DNA from: Clostridia bacterium
Lineage (GTDB): Bacteria; Bacillota; Clostridia; Oscillospirales; Acutalibacteraceae
Direction of reading: 5' to 3'
Length of the DNA: 45,262 nucleotides
NCBI GenBank assembly: GCA_017410585.1
Contig: JAFQQM010000048.1
Location: forward strand, 1 to 45,262
Shown here: positions 33,312 to 41,091 of the stretch, one piece after another
How positions within the stretch are numbered: position 1 is the first letter of the stretch
How the letters are laid out: every line of letters starts with the position of its first letter
Program-made: the position numbers and the translations under genes
Notes under the pieces: generated by a model
What the model was told of the DNA's origin: nothing
Databases searched by the model: none
The model's input: only the letters and a program-made list of their open reading frames with translations

Positions 33312-34961
33312 TTACGCAACGTAGGGAATGACGAACACGCCTTCGCCGGCGCCCAGATTAAAGGTGTAGTTGCCGTCCTGCAACATAATGGTGGTCTCTT
33401 CGCCCTTGACGTAGGCGATCGCCGCGGTGGCGCCCTTGAAGTTGACGGTGACTTTGGAGGTGACGTTCTTGCTGGGTTCGACCGAGTTGACGATCATATA
33501 GCCGTCGTTGCCGGCGCTGTCCTTCAGGTGACCGATAATGGCGTCTGCCGTAGCGGAGGCACTGCCAATGTTCAGCGGCTTGTAGGAGGCGATCTCGGAG
33601 AGAATACCAAACTCGTCGGTCTTCTTAAGTGCCATCGTGCCCTGCCACTCAAAGTTCATCAGCACGTGGTCGAATTTCTTGACCTCGTTGTTGGCGGCTT
33701 GTACCGCATAGTAGGTGTCGGTCTTGACCGCCGGCTGACCGTTTTTCTCGGGATACATCACCATCGCGTCGTAGAAGCGGTTGGTGGTGTGGGGGTGACC
33801 GTCGTGGCGGTGTTGCCAGTAGGTGAAGTAGCCGACGGTCTTGACGCCGTACGCCAGCGCGGTGTACAACTGGAAGCCGACGTCCGCTTTGGTGAGGACC
33901 GAACGGGCGTGGTCGACTTTCTGGTAGCCGCCCTCCGGACCGAACGCACAGGATTGGATGATGATGCCGAGATCGAAGTCGTTTTCGTCGGCGGTGTTAG
34001 CGGCCATTTCGAGATTCTGGTACCATTGCGTTTTCAGGTAGTTACCCCTCTTGGGGTTCCACTGCAACGGATAGAAGTCATAGCAGAAGATGCCGCTGGC
34101 CAGACCGAAGTTTTTGATATAATTTTTGTAAGTGCCGCTTAAGTAACGCTGGCCGTAGATGGGCAACATCGCGGTCAGCGTGCTGAGACCCGGTTGGATC
34201 TCGTTGATGTAGTCAGCGATCGCCTTGTAGATGTCGATGGCGGTGTCCTTCGGCTCGTCGCGCATAGTGAGACCGTAGAAACTGTCGTAGCCCTTCAGTT
34301 TATTGATGGCCGAGGAAATGAAATGTTTCTGCGTGGCGGTGAGCATTTGGGCGGTGCCGCTCGTCCACTCGGTGAGAGACGGGGCGTACACCAGCACGTC
34401 TAACCCCACTTGGTCCGCCAGTTCCATATAGTCTTCCAGAACACTGCCCTTGAAGCTCTCCGCGCTGTTATACGGCGCGTCGTATTCCGGAAACAACAGC
34501 GTGAAGCCGGCGTTTTTGTAATCCATAAAATCTTTTTCGGTGACAAACGTGTTCCAGCCGCCGACCGGATCGTCCTCCGGCACCTGACCGCCCACCTGCC
34601 ACTGATAGCCGCCGCTGCGCGGGCCGGCATAGGCATAGATGGTCAGTTCCTGATTGTCCAGATATACCGGACGGTTGGAACCGGGTTCAAAGGAAATGTT
34701 GGGGGATTTGGTGGTAGTACCGGTGGGGGCTTTGGTGGTACTGCTACTGCTTCCGCCGCCGCCAAACTGCGGCATATTCGGTGCATCCGGTGTGCCTGCA
34801 TAATAGGTGCTCACCGTGGTGCGCGAGGTGCTGCTCGTGGTGGTGTTTTCGGTGGTGGTCGATGCCGCCGGAATATCGCTGTCTTCCGCCGGCTGACAGC
34901 CGACAACACAACCGGCCAGCAACGCAACGGCCATCACCGTTGCCAACAGTTTTTTCAACAT
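33312..34961 (-). CDS. Lipoprotein with TIM-barrel glycosidase-like domain
   Basis: A 549-residue lipoprotein: lipobox LAGC (Cys18), a Ser/Thr/Gly-rich linker (about 32-92) likely to span the wall, then a catalytic-like domain (about 100-450) followed by a small C-terminal beta domain (about 460-549). The middle region has the appearance of a glycoside-hydrolase TIM barrel: VYAPSLTEW at 191-199, GLTMRDEP with Glu236 where an acid/base residue could sit, CYDFYPL near 302, and a second acidic/aromatic region near YFTYWQHRHDGHP. I cannot assign a GH family. It probably degrades or binds polysaccharide at the surface. Start at 34961 follows GGGAGGGG; an earlier ATG in the frame lacks support. Monocistronic. 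Confidence 0.75.
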   Translation of the reverse strand: MLKKLLATVMAVALLAGCVVGCQPAEDSDIPAASTTTENTTTSSTSRTTVSTYYAGTPDAPNMPQFGGGGSSSSTTKAPTGTTTKSPNISFEPGSNRPVYLDNQELTIYAYAGPRSGGYQWQVGGQVPEDDPVGGWNTFVTEKDFMDYKNAGFTLLFPEYDAPYNSAESFKGSVLEDYMELADQVGLDVLVYAPSLTEWTSGTAQMLTATQKHFISSAINKLKGYDSFYGLTMRDEPKDTAIDIYKAIADYINEIQPGLSTLTAMLPIYGQRYLSGTYKNYIKNFGLASGIFCYDFYPLQWNPKRGNYLKTQWYQNLEMAANTADENDFDLGIIIQSCAFGPEGGYQKVDHARSVLTKADVGFQLYTALAYGVKTVGYFTYWQHRHDGHPHTTNRFYDAMVMYPEKNGQPAVKTDTYYAVQAANNEVKKFDHVLMNFEWQGTMALKKTDEFGILSEIASYKPLNIGSASATADAIIGHLKDSAGNDGYMIVNSVEPSKNVTSKVTVNFKGATAAIAYVKGEETTIMLQDGNYTFNLGAGEGVFVIPYVA

Positions 34962-34990
34962 AAACCCCTCCCATAATAAGGTATAGTACA

Positions 34991-35019
34991 AGTGTATCAT
35001 ATTTTTCTCTTAATTTCAA
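34991..35019 (-). promoter_or_regulatory. Promoter of the TIM-barrel lipoprotein gene
   Basis: On the minus strand TTGAAA (35014-35019), 17 bases, TACACT (34991-34996) with extended -10 TG. Back-to-back with the promoter at 35032. Confidence 0.65.
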
Positions 35020-35031
35020 TGGTTTCCTTGG

Positions 35032-35060
35032 TTGCAAATTGATAGTTTTTATGATAAAAT
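35032..35060 (+). promoter_or_regulatory. Promoter of the zinc-ribbon/AKR operon
   Basis: TTGCAA at 35032-35037, a 17-base spacer and TAAAAT at 35055-35060 with extended -10 TG at 35052-35053. Ribosome site AAGGAG at 35078-35083 precedes the ATG at 35092. Confidence 0.75.
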
Positions 35061-35091
35061 GAGGACATATTTCCAACAAGGAGTGAAGGCT

Positions 35092-35874
35092 ATGGAAAAC
35101 CAGTTTTGTCCGTGGTGTGGAGAATCCCATCCGGCCGATGCCGCCAAGTGCCCGCACTGCGGCAGGTCGTTGCCGGCGAAGGATCACTTGTTCCGTCGGT
35201 TTCTGATCGATCACACCAAGGATAAGTTAAAAGGGGATATCGAAGATTCCCTCTTTGAGGCGATCAAAAACTACCTGCTCAGCCATCTGTATGCCATGGC
35301 GGTCGGACTATCGGTGATCGCGGTGGCGGCGATCGCGATATTCGCGCCTTCACCGTATGATCACGTTACCCCGATCGACCGTGTGGAGGATCTCCGTCCG
35401 GTGGCGGGAGAGCCGTCGGGCGACGGCTTGACCGATGCCGACCGCGACGAGATCGCCGCTTGTTTGTCGGATTACGTGGCGTGTCTGGATATGGCGTTTT
35501 TCCAAGCCGGCACCGACGCGTTGAATTACTGCATCAGCGATCCGCTGTACGAGTCGCTGAATAAGGACGTTGCCGAGGACTTGTTGGCCACTTTTTACAA
35601 CGAGTTCCCGTATATCGACATTGACGATATGCCGCGCAACTTCGCCACCATTCACGATGGCACGCTGACCGTCGGCTCGGATACGGCCAACGGTCAATGG
35701 TTGCAACAAAACGGCTACGAAGTGGCTACGCTGACGATGACCCACGCGCTGTATGCGTGGAATGTCGATCCGTCCACCCCGAAGGCGCAGGCGGATTACG
35801 TAGTGACTATGACCAAGGAAAACGGCAAATGGGTGATCGTCGATACGGTCGCCGTCGCCAAAACGGAGGGTTGA
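35092..35874 (+). CDS. Zinc-ribbon membrane protein with extracellular NTF2-like region
   Basis: A 260-residue protein with an N-terminal zinc ribbon (C6xxC9 and C20xxC23), a linker, one membrane helix (about 66-86) and an outside domain (about 110-258) whose pattern (ADYVVTMTKENGKWVIVDTV at the end) resembles an NTF2/SnoaL-like fold. The topology therefore places the zinc ribbon in the cytoplasm. Function unknown. ATG at 35092 chosen for AAGGAG at 35078-35083; the frame is open to 35032 but that overlaps the promoter. First of four genes (gaps of 4, then ATGA overlaps). Confidence 0.75.
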   Translation: MENQFCPWCGESHPADAAKCPHCGRSLPAKDHLFRRFLIDHTKDKLKGDIEDSLFEAIKNYLLSHLYAMAVGLSVIAVAAIAIFAPSPYDHVTPIDRVEDLRPVAGEPSGDGLTDADRDEIAACLSDYVACLDMAFFQAGTDALNYCISDPLYESLNKDVAEDLLATFYNEFPYIDIDDMPRNFATIHDGTLTVGSDTANGQWLQQNGYEVATLTMTHALYAWNVDPSTPKAQADYVVTMTKENGKWVIVDTVAVAKTEG

Positions 35875-35878
35875 AGCG

Positions 35879-36406
35879 ATGATCTGCAAGCAATGTCAGC
35901 ATCAGAATATTGTGTCGGCACAATACTGCGCGCGTTGCGGTGCGCCGTTTACCGAGGAGGAACGGCAAGCCGCGTATGACGCCACCGTTTACGGTAAGAT
36001 CGACAAGTGGGAAGAACGGAAAAGTGTCGTTACGCTGGAGAAGTTCACCTCCCACCCGATCTTCCGCATCGCGGTTTTAGCGGTGATCTTGGTGGTCGGG
36101 TTGTTGCTGGGGCGTCCCCACGGCAACAAAATGACCGTCTTGGAGGGGAGCGGCTACACCGTCTCGCAACATACCGAAACGGGGGACTTGTACCTACTGA
36201 CCGCACAGGACGAGGTCAGCGTGGAACTGTACCTGCCCAAAAAAGCAGAGGCGATCACCTTGATCGCGCCGGACGGTGAGACCAAGGACGTGGATATCGA
36301 AAAGGGGATCACCCTGCCGGTTGCGGAGCAAGCGTACACCTTCACCGCCGACTATGGCAGCGGTAAAGAGACCCTCACCGTTTTTGTGTGGGAGGCAACC
36401 GAATGA
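35879..36406 (+). CDS. Zinc-ribbon membrane protein
   Basis: A 175-residue protein with the same plan as its neighbour: zinc ribbon (C3xxC6, C17xxC20), one membrane helix (about 61-77) and an outside beta-rich domain (80-175) not recognised. It starts four bases after the preceding stop and its own stop overlaps the next start (ATGA). The two may work as a pair. Confidence 0.75.
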   Translation: MICKQCQHQNIVSAQYCARCGAPFTEEERQAAYDATVYGKIDKWEERKSVVTLEKFTSHPIFRIAVLAVILVVGLLLGRPHGNKMTVLEGSGYTVSQHTETGDLYLLTAQDEVSVELYLPKKAEAITLIAPDGETKDVDIEKGITLPVAEQAYTFTADYGSGKETLTVFVWEATE

Positions 36407-37527
36407 TCTATAAGAAGTTTCAAGACAAAGCCTTGAGTGCGCTGGGGCTCGGCTGTATGCGCCTGCCGACCAACGGGGACGGCTCGGTTGACGTGGAAGC
36501 CACCCGCGAGATGGTGGACACGGCTATGCGCGAAGGCATCAATTATTACGACACCGCGTGGGGCTATCACGGCGGACGATCCGAGCCGGTGATGGGGGAG
36601 ATTTTGGAAAATTATTCCCGCGATTCGTTCTATCTGGCGTCCAAATTCCCCGGCTACGACCTGAATAATATGGACAAGGTGGAGGAGATCTTTGAGGCGC
36701 AACTCCAACGTTGCCACGTCGACTATTTCGACTTCTATCTGGTGCATAACGTCTGCGAGTTGAATATCGACCAATACCTCGACCCGCAGTATCGTATCCG
36801 CGAATACCTGCTGGAACAGAAGAAAAACGGGCGGATCCGCCATCTCGGTTTTTCCGCCCACGGCACCATCCCGACCATGAAACGGTTTTTGGATGTGTAC
36901 GGTCCGGATATGGAATTTTGCCAGATCCAACTCAACTGGTTGGATTGGGATCTGCAGGATGCCAAGACCAAGGTGGAACTGCTTAGGGAACGCCACCTGC
37001 CGATCTGGGTGATGGAACCGGTGCGCGGCGGCAAACTGGCGCAACTGGAGCCGACCTACGCACAGCGGTTGGCGACCCTTCGCCCCGATTGGACTCCGGC
37101 CCGCTGGGCATTCCGCTTTCTGCAATCGATCGATGACGTCGTGGTGACCCTTTCGGGAATGTCAAATCTGGCGCAGTTGCAGGAAAATTGCGAGACCTAT
37201 CGCGCCGCCGCAACGCTCACCGAAGAAGAGACCGCCGCGCTGTTGGCAGTGGCACGGGAAATGACCGCCCAAAAGACGCTCCCCTGCACCTCTTGTCGCT
37301 ACTGTACCTCCTACTGCCCGATGGGGCTGGATATTCCGTATCTCATCGGTCTGTATAACGAGCATACCTATTCAGGCGGTGGATTTTTGGCGCCGATGGC
37401 GGTGGGGGCGTTGGCGGAAGACAAACGCCCCACAGCCTGCCTTGGCTGTCGCGCTTGCGAAGCGGTCTGTCCGCAGAACATCCGCATCAGCGAAATGATG
37501 ACCGATTTTGCGGGGAAACTACAATGA
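36403..37527 (+). CDS. Aldo/keto reductase with C-terminal ferredoxin domain
   Basis: A 374-residue oxidoreductase of the COG1453 type. An AKR barrel (residues 1-270) carries the catalytic tetrad Asp50, Tyr55, Lys81 and His115. The C-terminal part has two [4Fe-4S] motifs, C295xxC298xxC301xxxC305-Pro and C346xxC349xxC352xxxC356-Pro. Such enzymes couple NAD(P)H-dependent carbonyl chemistry with electron transfer; the substrate is unknown. The ATG at 36403 is translationally coupled to the preceding gene (ATGA) and has GGGAGG upstream. Confidence 0.9.
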   Translation: MIYKKFQDKALSALGLGCMRLPTNGDGSVDVEATREMVDTAMREGINYYDTAWGYHGGRSEPVMGEILENYSRDSFYLASKFPGYDLNNMDKVEEIFEAQLQRCHVDYFDFYLVHNVCELNIDQYLDPQYRIREYLLEQKKNGRIRHLGFSAHGTIPTMKRFLDVYGPDMEFCQIQLNWLDWDLQDAKTKVELLRERHLPIWVMEPVRGGKLAQLEPTYAQRLATLRPDWTPARWAFRFLQSIDDVVVTLSGMSNLAQLQENCETYRAAATLTEEETAALLAVAREMTAQKTLPCTSCRYCTSYCPMGLDIPYLIGLYNEHTYSGGGFLAPMAVGALAEDKRPTACLGCRACEAVCPQNIRISEMMTDFAGKLQ

Positions 37528-37952
37528 ACGAACTCGTAGAACGCGCCAAAGCGGAATTGCTGACCGGCGGCTACACCTGCGTCGTTTGCGGCAAGCAGAG
37601 GATCGAGACTTCCGCCGAGCGTGGGGTTAAGCCGCTGGTGCGTTGGGTGGAACAGCAGCGGGATTTTTCCGGCTGTGTCGCCGCGGATAAGGTGGTGGGG
37701 AAAGCCACGGCGTTTTTGTACGTGCTGTTGCGGGTGGAGACGGTGTATGCCGCCGTCATCAGCCACGCGGCGTTGCAGACGCTGACCGCCCACGGCGTGA
37801 CCGTGACCTACGGGCAAGCGGTGGAGTACATCGTCAACCGCCAAGGGGACGGGGTCTGCCCGTTTGAACGGGCTGTCTGGTCGCTCACCTCTCCTGCCGA
37901 AGCCTACCAAACCATCCGCCGACAAATGGAACGGATGGGCATCACCCTCTAA
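37524..37952 (+). CDS. DUF1893 (TM1506-like) protein
   Basis: A 142-residue cytoplasmic protein matching the DUF1893/TM1506 family over its full length: CVVCGKQ near 19, SAERGVKPLVRW, AADKVVGKATAFLYVLL (about 53-69), AVISHAAL and NRQGDGVCPFERAV near 105-118. The family has a deaminase-like fold of unknown activity. Its start overlaps the stop of the AKR gene (ATGA), so the two are coupled. Confidence 0.88.
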   Translation: MNELVERAKAELLTGGYTCVVCGKQRIETSAERGVKPLVRWVEQQRDFSGCVAADKVVGKATAFLYVLLRVETVYAAVISHAALQTLTAHGVTVTYGQAVEYIVNRQGDGVCPFERAVWSLTSPAEAYQTIRRQMERMGITL

Positions 37953-37960
37953 CAAAAAAA

Positions 37961-37990
37961 CCTCCCCCTGCAATGGCAGGGGGAGGTTTT
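37961..37990 (+). terminator. Terminator, hairpin family member 2
   Basis: CCTCCCCCTGC (37961-37971) pairs with GCAGGGGGAGG (37976-37986), loop AATG, then TTTT; A7 precedes the stem. It ends the four-gene operon. Confidence 0.9.
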
Positions 37991-38016
37991 GGTTATTCGG
38001 AAAACAAAAAACAAGA

Positions 38017-38086
38017 AAACTTGGAAAAAAATATTGACAAAGTAAACTTGGAATGCTATAATGTGCTCGTACAATAAAACTTGGAA
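38017..38086 (+). promoter_or_regulatory. Three direct AAACTTGGAA operator copies
   Basis: Identical 10-mers AAACTTGGAA occur at 38017-38026, 38044-38053 and 38077-38086, all in the same orientation: upstream of the -35 box, inside the promoter spacer, and just before the ribosome site. This is the expected layout of a repressor binding region; the XRE protein encoded at 38416 is the likely ligand (inference). Confidence 0.7.
38034..38062 (+). promoter_or_regulatory. Full-consensus promoter of the membrane protein/XRE pair
   Basis: TTGACA at 38034-38039, 17 bases, TATAAT at 38057-38062. Its strength together with overlapping repeats suggests repression as the main control. Confidence 0.9.
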
Positions 38087-38098
38087 AGGAGAACAACT

Positions 38099-38419
38099 AT
38101 GAATAGAAACGAAATTTTGGAGGCGGCTCGTAAGAATCCTGAAAGAGGAAGCGAATACGAAAATAAAGTGTCGGTAAAAAGTAACCTATGGGGAGCATTG
38201 ATAAGCGCCGTTCTCTGCATTTTATTGGTAATTGTGGAAGTTTTTGCAAAGAACACAATCAATTATGGTTTGTTGGCGGTTGGTACAGTCCCGCTTGCGG
38301 TTCAGCAGTTATATGAAGGAATTGTTCTGAAGAAGAAAGGGGCAATTTGCGTAGGAATTTTTTTGCATTTGCTGGTTATCCTTGAAGTTTGTGCATTTAT
38401 AAAGGCGGTGACAGTATGA
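38099..38419 (+). CDS. Small membrane protein (DUF6442-like)
   Basis: A 106-residue protein with an N-terminal charged segment (MNRNEILEAARKNPERGSEY) and three hydrophobic segments (about 35-52, 58-72, 84-103). Proteins of this appearance commonly precede a small XRE regulator in Firmicutes and have been grouped as DUF6442 (from memory). Function unknown. ATG at 38099 follows AAAGGAG; the stop overlaps the next start (ATGA). Confidence 0.75.
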   Translation: MNRNEILEAARKNPERGSEYENKVSVKSNLWGALISAVLCILLVIVEVFAKNTINYGLLAVGTVPLAVQQLYEGIVLKKKGAICVGIFLHLLVILEVCAFIKAVTV

Positions 38420-38634
38420 ATTCCCATCTAAAATTGAAAAATCGATTAAAAGAATATAGGCAGCGAGCAGGATTGACTCAGTCTCAACTGGCTCTCAAAA
38501 TTGGTTCTTCAAAGAATACAATTAGTTCTATTGAAACGGGACAGTTCTGCCCAACAGCATATTTGGCTATGTTGTTATGCCTAGAATTGGAGTGTACGTT
38601 TGAGGATCTGTTTTATTTTGAAGCCAACAGGTGA
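38416..38634 (+). CDS. Small XRE-family (Cro/CI-type) regulator
   Basis: A 72-residue single-domain helix-turn-helix protein (RAGLTQSQLALKIGSSKNTI, residues 15-34, then SSIETGQFCPT), with the C-terminal ECTFEDLFYFE typical of the small YozG/XRE type. It is translationally coupled to the membrane protein gene and probably regulates their joint promoter through the AAACTTGGAA repeats. Confidence 0.88.
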   Translation: MNSHLKLKNRLKEYRQRAGLTQSQLALKIGSSKNTISSIETGQFCPTAYLAMLLCLELECTFEDLFYFEANR

Positions 38635-38663
38635 TTTTAGGAGATGAGAAAGGAACTTGAAAC

Positions 38664-39698
38664 ATGAGAGAAGCTCGAATATTTCGGGAAAACGGAGAAC
38701 CAATTTTGGTAACGGCAGAGGCGGTTAAAAATGGACAGTATAGCCGGCACGAGGAATTTGTTGATCCCGAATATGAATTTAAGGTTATCTATGTAAATGG
38801 TGCACGTAATAACGGTGCTCCGCACTTTCGCCTTTACCTTGCAGATGAGGATTATAAGAGACTTTCGCCGGAACAAAAAAATAGATACGACATTGTAAGC
38901 AATATGCGACGATTTCAAGAAAGTAAATGGCATAAAAAATGGGAAGAAAATGTATCGGATTTTTGCGAAATAGAGAAGTATAAGAGAAATCCTTTTACTG
39001 GCAAATGGAAACGCGCAGATGCATATTATGGTAAGCACAAAATAGTTATAGAATTTCAGCATTCCTATATAGCCTTGGAATTTGAAGAGAGAAATAGTTT
39101 TTATAAAGAGATTGGACTTAAAACGATTTGGTTATATGATTTACCCAAAGCGCATGTCCGTTTTGCAAATGATGGAAACATAGAAATATTGGAGGATAAT
39201 GCACGAGGCTTTTTCAAGATTGCCGATTTTCCGGAGAATTTAAAAAATCATTTGGTTTATATTCAAGTGAAAACCGGTCAAATTTATCGCATTAAAGAGT
39301 TGCATCGCCGCAGTTCCTCTACGGAACTAAAATCAACGATTCGCTACTTTTCACCGTCCGAAGTATACGCGGAAAAAGAGTTTATAGAGGCAATAAGGAA
39401 TGGCCAAATAGTGTGTGATGAGCCTCAGAAAAAACTCGAAGACAAATGCGCCAGGGCGCTTACGGAATTATGGAAACCAAATTACCGTTGGATGACGGTT
39501 GAGAATGTTAAGACGAAAGAACGCATAGTTGTAAATCGGGGAATAAATGGTGAGATGTTTAGAGATTACAAGACCGGTTATCTTAAGTACAAATACGAAA
39601 AAGAAAATGGTCGTTGGATACCAAAAGACTATTTTCTTAATACTAAAAAAGAAACAGAAAAAGTGTGGGTTATAGTTAAATACGGAAAAGACAATTAA
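38664..39698 (+). CDS. CoiA-like nuclease family protein
   Basis: A 344-residue protein. Residues 85-160 match the nuclease core of the CoiA-like family (PD-(D/E)XK fold): SKWHKKWE at 87-94, RADAYY with Asp119, and VIEFQHSYI with Glu130 and Gln132, followed by an IWLYD strand. The C-terminal 180 residues are not recognised. CoiA is a competence protein, but orphan CoiA-like nucleases in accessory regions may have other roles, including defence; that is inference. AAAGGAA at 38649-38655 supports the ATG. The gene is AT-rich, 29 bases after the XRE gene, and ends at a host-type terminator, so it belongs to an acquired three-gene block. Confidence 0.75.
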   Translation: MREARIFRENGEPILVTAEAVKNGQYSRHEEFVDPEYEFKVIYVNGARNNGAPHFRLYLADEDYKRLSPEQKNRYDIVSNMRRFQESKWHKKWEENVSDFCEIEKYKRNPFTGKWKRADAYYGKHKIVIEFQHSYIALEFEERNSFYKEIGLKTIWLYDLPKAHVRFANDGNIEILEDNARGFFKIADFPENLKNHLVYIQVKTGQIYRIKELHRRSSSTELKSTIRYFSPSEVYAEKEFIEAIRNGQIVCDEPQKKLEDKCARALTELWKPNYRWMTVENVKTKERIVVNRGINGEMFRDYKTGYLKYKYEKENGRWIPKDYFLNTKKETEKVWVIVKYGKDN

Positions 39699-39701
39699 AA
39701 A

Positions 39702-39731
39702 CCTCCCCCTGCAATTGCAGGGGGAGGTTTT
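39702..39731. terminator. Bidirectional terminator, hairpin family member 3
   Basis: CCTCCCCCTGC (39702-39712) pairs with GCAGGGGGAGG (39717-39727), loop AATT, with A-run left and TTTT right. It serves the convergent genes 38664 (+) and 39734 (-); the stop codon of the latter lies in the conserved GGTTATTCGG flank. Confidence 0.9.
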
Positions 39732-39733
39732 GG

Positions 39734-40504
39734 TTATTCGGCAAGGGGTTGTTTGGGGTTGGCTTTGGCGCGGATGAGATGAACGACACCGTAGACCAGC
39801 AACACCGCTAAGAAAAAGACGATGGGGTTGATGATCATCAGCGACCATTTCGGGATGATGCCGTTGGCCACCAGACCGATGTACAGCGCGTCTTCCTCAA
39901 GGAAGAACCAGTTATGCGCCAGAATGGCGTTGCCAAACGCCGCCCACAGCGTCTCACAGCAGAGAAACACCGCGCATTTCCACGAATGGTGGATATGCGG
40001 GGTCACCGCACCAAGCGCGATGGACAGCACGCCCCACGCCAACAGTACGCCGTGGAAGAACATGGTCTGCAACGCCTGATAGCACCACGGCTCGCCGTCA
40101 CCGACGCTGGCGGGGTAGCACAGATACATCAGCGGGCCAAGGATGGCCATGATAGCGATCGGCTCGGCGATCCGCTTGCCGTGGCGGTTAAACTGCGTAA
40201 ACGCGACCAGCGGGCAAAGCACCGTGCAGATATGAAACGGCAGTTTGTCGATCTTCATCCCGCCGTACACGAAATCGTGTACGAAGAAATCGGACAGATA
40301 GGAGAGGACCAGCGCATACGCCAAAAAGCGCAACACGCGTTCTTTCTGTTCGGGTGACTTGGCGCGATTTTTCCACCAAAGGAGCAGGATACTGCCGAAG
40401 ATCAGCAGAATATACACGATATGCGCACCCGAAAACGGGGTGATCTTGATACCGGTATCAAAGTGTGAGGTATCAAATAAGACAAAAAACAGTTCCCGCA
40501 GCAT
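39734..40504 (-). CDS. YwaF/TMEM164-type integral membrane protein (second copy)
   Basis: A 256-residue polytopic membrane protein of the same family as the 1834 product. It has about seven helices, LPFHIC with Cys93 in a helix, the YP pair (130-131) and His151 (FFHG), in the same order and nearly the same spacing as Cys101/His162 of the other copy. Function in bacteria unknown; a lipid acyl-transfer role by analogy to TMEM164 is possible. Start follows GGAGGGACG. GC-rich composition like the core genes, unlike its AT-rich neighbours on the left. Confidence 0.75.
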   Translation of the reverse strand: MLRELFFVLFDTSHFDTGIKITPFSGAHIVYILLIFGSILLLWWKNRAKSPEQKERVLRFLAYALVLSYLSDFFVHDFVYGGMKIDKLPFHICTVLCPLVAFTQFNRHGKRIAEPIAIMAILGPLMYLCYPASVGDGEPWCYQALQTMFFHGVLLAWGVLSIALGAVTPHIHHSWKCAVFLCCETLWAAFGNAILAHNWFFLEEDALYIGLVANGIIPKWSLMIINPIVFFLAVLLVYGVVHLIRAKANPKQPLAE

Positions 40505-40549
40505 AAACGTCCCTCCGATCGGTCAATACGATTCACCGCATTTGCTAAC

Positions 40550-40578
40550 AGTATACGCGTTTATCCGCCAAAAGTCAA
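40550..40578 (-). promoter_or_regulatory. Promoter of the second YwaF-type gene
   Basis: On the minus strand TTGACT (40573-40578), 17 bases, TATACT (40550-40555). It begins directly after the terminator hairpin at 40586-40613. Confidence 0.8.
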
Positions 40579-40585
40579 CAAAAAC

Positions 40586-40613
40586 CCCTCCCCCTGCTAT
40601 TGCAGGGGGAGGG
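40586..40613 (-). terminator. Terminator, hairpin family member 4
   Basis: CCCTCCCCCTGC (40586-40597) pairs with GCAGGGGGAGGG (40602-40613), loop TATT. On the minus strand it is followed by GTTTTTGTT, so it ends the gene remnant at 40629. Confidence 0.8.
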
Positions 40614-40628
40614 TAATTTATGCGGGAG

Positions 40629-41030
40629 TTATAACGCATCGATTACACGGTCTATCTCTTGTTTTAGATGGCCGTAATCAATTTTTTGAAAGCCGAAGGA
40701 ACGAATGTGCCCCAACGAGATGGTTTTGTTGTTTTGACAATGTTGATCCAAAAAGGCAGTCGGAACAACGTAGAATTCCCAGTTTTCCAAGTCCATCGGA
40801 TTGGCGGTTTCCTTGGTTTCGCCGTTGATCAAGCAGAACACGTACAGATGATTTTGCCGCCGCAGTTCGTTATTGCCGCTGACCGCAACATCGTAGGATC
40901 CGTTCGCCGGTGCAATGCTAAAGGTGCGTTGTCTGGAAATCTTGCCACCCTCAAAGAAAAGTTCCAAGGCAGTGGTTTGAAACTGTCGGCAGAGATGGCG
41001 CAGTACATTGTCCGCACTGGGCAAAAGGAA
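40629..41030 (-). pseudogene. Probable 5-prime-truncated gene of unknown function
   Basis: The minus frame encodes a convincing protein C-terminus of about 130 residues (SYDVAVSGNNELRR, LENWEFYVVPTAFLDQHC, KTISLGHIRSFGFQKIDY). I recall similar C-terminal domains in larger Firmicutes proteins but cannot name the family. The open frame continues to 41228, yet the extra N-terminal part is low-complexity, has no ribosome site and runs antisense to the better gene at 41092. The body of the gene therefore seems to have been lost near 41.0 kb. Confidence 0.5.
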
Positions 41031-41091
41031 CAGTTCGCAGAATACCAACGGAACAATGCCCGCCAGCAGGGCGAAGAAAGGTCGTGAGTGA

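Noticed and set aside
33285..34142. Plus-strand 285-codon frame under the TIM-barrel lipoprotein
   Set aside because: Shadow of the minus gene; starts inside a terminator stem and has no ribosome site.
40668..41087. A 139-codon plus-strand gene
   Set aside because: Its first two thirds are antisense to the convincing minus-strand protein end; only the last 40 codons look genuine, which is reported as a breakpoint instead.
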